From positions 1-42,651 of the forward strand of contig CALFMN010000245.1 of the NCBI GenBank assembly GCA_937879875.1: a stretch of DNA of 42,651 nt, read 5' to 3'. Below are positions 40,504 to 42,651 of this stretch, in pieces. Each line of letters starts with the position of its first letter. Position 1 is the first letter of the stretch. Origin of the DNA: an uncultured Chloroflexota bacterium. Its GTDB lineage: Bacteria; Chloroflexota; Dehalococcoidia; CAUJGQ01. The notes beneath the pieces are model-generated. The model was not told the DNA's origin and did not search any database. It saw only the letters and a program-made list of their open reading frames with translations. Made by a program: the position numbers and the translations under genes.

Positions 40504-40883
40504 CAGCGGCGTACCTGCCTTCCGGGTTGCACCGCTGCCAGCGTCCCGCGGCACCTAACCCTGCTTTGCCCGACGGCAAAGCTGTCCCTTCCCGAGCTGG
40601 GAAGGGACTTCTGGAGCGCTCCCAGCGGCACCAGACGGCGACGGGGCGGCAGTGTCTTTGTGGGACACGCGGTCGGATGGTCTCCCATCCATCTGCATGT
40701 CCTCGAACCGAACCCTTCCCGTGTCGGGAAGGGAGATTTCGCTTCAGCGAAATCGGGGTTAGGTGCCGCGACTATCACCACGGTGAAAATTGTCTGGGAG
40801 ACGGTCCTAACGTAGATGACGATCCCGCGTCGTTCGCATACCATCGCCTGCGATGATGGGATGACGAAGGAGACGCCAGCAGA
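40504..40883. other. Gap between response regulator and sigma factor
   Basis: This 380-bp gap contains palindromic element C (40547-40770) and, after it, TTGTCT (40790-40795) and TAGATG (40813-40818) 17 bases apart, a weak candidate promoter for the sigma-factor gene. No gene was seen. Confidence 0.5.
40547..40770. repeat. Palindromic element C (224 bp, MITE-like)
   Basis: Ends CGCGGCACCTAACCCTG (40547-40563) and CGGGGTTAGGTGCCGCG (40754-40770) are 17-bp inverted repeats with one mismatch. Each end carries two hairpins in mirror order: TTTGCC/GGCAAA then GTCCCTTCCC/GGGAAGGGAC on the left, CCCTTCCCG/CGGGAAGGG then ATTTCGC/GCGAAAT on the right. No coding capacity is seen. It has the look of a non-autonomous mobile element. 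The GGGCGATCC core of elements A and B is absent, so it is a different family. Confidence 0.8.
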
Positions 40884-41945
40884 ATGACCGATCACGCGGT
40901 AACCGACGAAGCAATCGCCCGCCCGGCGCTGTTTGGGACGGACGAATCCGTGGCCCTGCTCGATCAGCACCGCCGCGAGCTGACGGCCTACTGCTACCGG
41001 ATGCTGGGCTCGGCGTTCGAGGCGGAGGACGCCGTGCAGGAGACGTTGGTGCGCGCCTGGCGGAGTTTCGCTCGCTTCGAGGGCCGCGCCTCGCTGCACA
41101 CCTGGCTCCATCGCATCGCGACGAACGTCTGCCTCGACATGCTCAACGGCGCGCAGCGGCGCGCCCGTCCGATCGATCGCGGTCCCGCCGGCGCCGCGGA
41201 GACGCCCCTCGGCGAGATGTTGTCGGAGGCTATGTGGATCTGGCCGATCCCCGATCAGCGTGCCCTGCCCGACGGCGGCGACCCGGCCGAAGCGGCGATC
41301 GCCCGCGAAACGCTGCGGTTGGCCTTTGTGGCGGCGCTGCAACGCCTGCCGCCGCGCCAGCGCGCGGTGCTGATTTTGCGGGAGGTGCTGGACTGGAAGG
41401 CGAGCGAGGTGGCCGAGCTGCTCGACACCTCCGTCGCCTCGGTCAACAGCGCCCTGCAACGCGCTCGCGCGACCCTGGCGGCGCGGAGGGCGCAGAGCGT
41501 CAGCCCAGCGCCCTTGCAGGATGACAGGCAGCGGCAGCTCCTCGCGCGCTACGTCGAGGCGTTCGAACGGTACGACCTCGACGCGCTCACCGCGCTGCTG
41601 CGTGAAGACGCCACCTGGTCGATGCCGCCGTTCGCGATGTGGCTGCGCGGCCCGCGGGAGATCCGCACTTTCTGCCTCGGCCCCGGCATCGCCTGCCGCG
41701 ATTCGCGCCTGATCCCGCGGCTGGCGAACGGCTCGCCGGCCTTCGGCCAGTACAAGCCGGCGCCCGACGGCGGCTACGAGCCGTGGGCGCTGCAGGTGGT
41801 CGAGCTAGCCGATGGGCGGATCAGCGGCGTCACCTTCTTTCTTGATACCGCGAGGCTTTTCCCGCTCTTCGGTCTGCCCCAGCGGCTGGAGCGAGGGCAG
41901 CGGCTCGATGGGCAGGATCTCGGCCAACCCCATCAGCGCGAGTAG
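40884..41945 (+). CDS. ECF-type sigma70 factor with SnoaL-like C-terminal domain
   Basis: A 353-residue protein of the TIGR02960-type sigma factors. Region 2 is LTAYCYRMLGSAFEAEDAVQ followed by ETLVRAWRSFARFEGRASLH and TWLHRIATNVCLD; region 4 is QRLPPRQRAVLILREVLDWK with VAELLDTSVASVNSALQRAR. The C-terminal third is an SnoaL-like (NTF2) domain, LLARYVEAFERYDLDALTAL and AMWLRGPREIRTFCLGPGIA, that regulates such factors. AAGGAG lies 13 bases before the ATG. No anti-sigma gene is adjacent, which fits this subclass, in which the C-terminal domain replaces it. Its last 140 bases overlap a convergent STAS gene. Confidence 0.9.
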   Translation: MTDHAVTDEAIARPALFGTDESVALLDQHRRELTAYCYRMLGSAFEAEDAVQETLVRAWRSFARFEGRASLHTWLHRIATNVCLDMLNGAQRRARPIDRGPAGAAETPLGEMLSEAMWIWPIPDQRALPDGGDPAEAAIARETLRLAFVAALQRLPPRQRAVLILREVLDWKASEVAELLDTSVASVNSALQRARATLAARRAQSVSPAPLQDDRQRQLLARYVEAFERYDLDALTALLREDATWSMPPFAMWLRGPREIRTFCLGPGIACRDSRLIPRLANGSPAFGQYKPAPDGGYEPWALQVVELADGRISGVTFFLDTARLFPLFGLPQRLERGQRLDGQDLGQPHQRE

Positions 41946-42260
41946 GGCTTGCAACTCGGGGCTGGCTCGCCGGAGCTGCAGCCGGCGCCCAAGCCGCCGT
42001 GCGGTGAGCCGCAGCCGCGCCAGCGCCTCCACCGCGACCGCGTCTGCACGCCCGAGCTCACCCACATCGCAGATCACCGTGGCGCCAGAGCGTTCGTTGC
42101 GCGACAGCAGCGTCTGAAGGCGCTCGCACAGGGCCGGAATATCGGCGCGCGCGATCGCGCCGCCGATGGCGAAGACGAGCGCGCCGAGCTCAGGTTCCGG
42201 CCCTGCATCACGGACGGGCACGCGAAGGTCTCCAACCGCTGGGCGGGAGCGGACGCGCAC
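41805..42260 (-). CDS. STAS domain protein, convergent overlap with sigma factor
   Basis: A STAS-type fold: VFAIGGAIARADIPALCERL, GATVICDVGELGRADAVAVE, ALARLRLTARRLGRRLQLRR, ALLALMGLAEILPIEPLP. Such domains act as anti-anti-sigma factors or lipid-transport subunits. The usual phosphorylated Ser region reads G-R-A-D-A-V-A, so no phospho-Ser is evident. The start is unclear: GTG at 42260 or 42221. The open frame to 42509 is not homologous. Its C-terminal 46 codons overlap the 3' end of the sigma factor on the other strand; both coding readings look genuine, although the STAS tail could be random extension. Confidence 0.65.
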   Translation of the reverse strand: MRVRSRPAVGDLRVPVRDAGPEPELGALVFAIGGAIARADIPALCERLQTLLSRNERSGATVICDVGELGRADAVAVEALARLRLTARRLGRRLQLRRASPELQALLALMGLAEILPIEPLPSLQPLGQTEEREKPRGIKKEGDAADPPIG

Positions 42261-42507
42261 GGCTGCGGCCCGTGCTGTTCGCCGTCTCAGCCGTAGAGAC
42301 TGCTCCGCGGAGCGAAACTCATCGCTCGGGTTGCGCCGTTTGGACTGGATGGCGTGCGCCGCCCTTCTCTGATGCGGAATTGCAACGAATCGGCGTCGTA
42401 CGGCCGATGAGTTCCGCAGCTCCGCCCCGTCTAACCATATGAACGGCACAACAGGGTGCCGCACACCGGGGCCGTGCCCCGAGCACGTAAGAGGAGAGCA
42501 CATCATC

Positions 42508-42621
42508 ATGCGGAAGATCGTAGCCGGGCTGTTCGTGTCGCTCGACGGTGTGGTCGAGGCGCCCGAGCAGTGGTCCGGTGCTTACTTCAACGAGGAGCTA
42601 GAGCACCGGTCAAGTAGTTGA
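42508..42621 (+). pseudogene. Dihydrofolate reductase-like (RibD C-terminal) protein, N-terminal fragment
   Basis: MRKIVAGLFVSLDGVVEAPE and QWSGAYFNEEL match the N-terminus of dihydrofolate reductase/RibD-C-like reductases, here with a good GAGGAGAG ribosome site. After NEEL (about 42600) the frame enters the 53-bp inverted terminal repeat and stops within it at 42621, so about 150 expected residues are missing. The gene is therefore cut either by a mobile repeat or by a chimeric contig end. Confidence 0.75.
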
Positions 42622-42649
42622 CGAACCGGTGGTGGCATGGTGGGCTGAA
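42597..42649 (-). repeat. Right copy of the 53-bp terminal inverted repeat
   Basis: Exact reverse complement of 1-53, followed by two more bases. It interrupts the reductase gene. Confidence 0.9.
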
Positions 42650-42651
42650 GC

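Noticed and set aside
1..42651. Circular replicon
   Set aside because: The shared end sequence is inverted, not direct, so the ends do not support circular closure.
1..42651. CRISPR arrays, tRNA or rRNA genes
   Set aside because: No regular 25-40-bp direct repeats with spacers and no cloverleaf or conserved rRNA segments were seen by eye on either strand.

Overview
The window is a GC-rich (clearly above 60 % by eye) bacterial chromosomal segment with about 45 protein genes, no recognisable rRNA, tRNA, CRISPR or phage genes, and several short palindromic repeat elements. The gene content suggests a Chloroflexota-like soil or water bacterium (Thermomicrobia or Dehalococcoidia relatives): CaiB-type CoA transferase, HyuA hydantoinase, F420/FMN-type LLM oxidoreductase, ATP-driven formate-THF ligase, a TIGR02960-type ECF sigma factor, TadE/TadG pilins, DUF433/DUF5615 pairs and leaderless promoters. 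This is an inference from gene families, not a phylogenetic result. The two ends carry a 53-bp inverted repeat (1-53 and 42597-42649), so the window looks like a complete assembly contig broken at, or chimeric across, that repeat.

Layout: 1-995 is the 3' part of a frameshifted LuxR-type regulator. 1185-5039 holds a DUF4242 protein and a run of exported proteins (double cupredoxin, FN3-like, GWNLIG-repeat). 5114-8567 has a divergent CoA-transferase / hydantoinase A pair. 8590-10109 holds two tandem copies of a convergent DUF433 / DUF5615 module. 10205-12539 encodes a response regulator, a PAS histidine kinase and a frameshifted DUF1858-DUF2249 protein on the minus strand. 12561-13097 is a MOSC protein. 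13586-16217 is a DUF4209 plus nucleotidyltransferase fusion followed by an overlapping HEPN gene. 16290-20493 covers LLM oxidoreductase, fhs, GNAT acetyltransferase and a SnoaL-like protein. 20829-25208 has TadG-like, two TadE-like and CpaB pilus genes with a repeat-rich 780-bp gap. 25643-30672 contains two HAD hydrolases around three unknown genes, a PNPOx, a DinB protein and a nucleoside hydrolase.

The most notable region is 30718-38238, minus strand: a seven-gene array with a WXG100-sized protein, a helical 208-aa protein, a second small WXG100-like protein, a membrane-anchored coiled-coil/WD40 protein, a soluble three-module FtsK/SpoIIIE ATPase, and two overlapping downstream genes that are now frameshifted. 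It looks like a type VII secretion-related machine reduced to an ATPase, two candidate secreted helical-hairpin partners and a WD40 scaffold, without the usual EccB/D/E or mycosin genes. Divergent from it are a membrane GAF histidine kinase and response regulator (38556-40503), then a palindromic element, an ECF sigma factor, a STAS protein and a truncated dihydrofolate reductase-like gene at the right end.

Four loci (LuxR, DUF1858/DUF2249, and two genes after ftsK) show frame disruptions. One is explained by a 10-bp tandem duplication. The rest could be decay or sequencing error.
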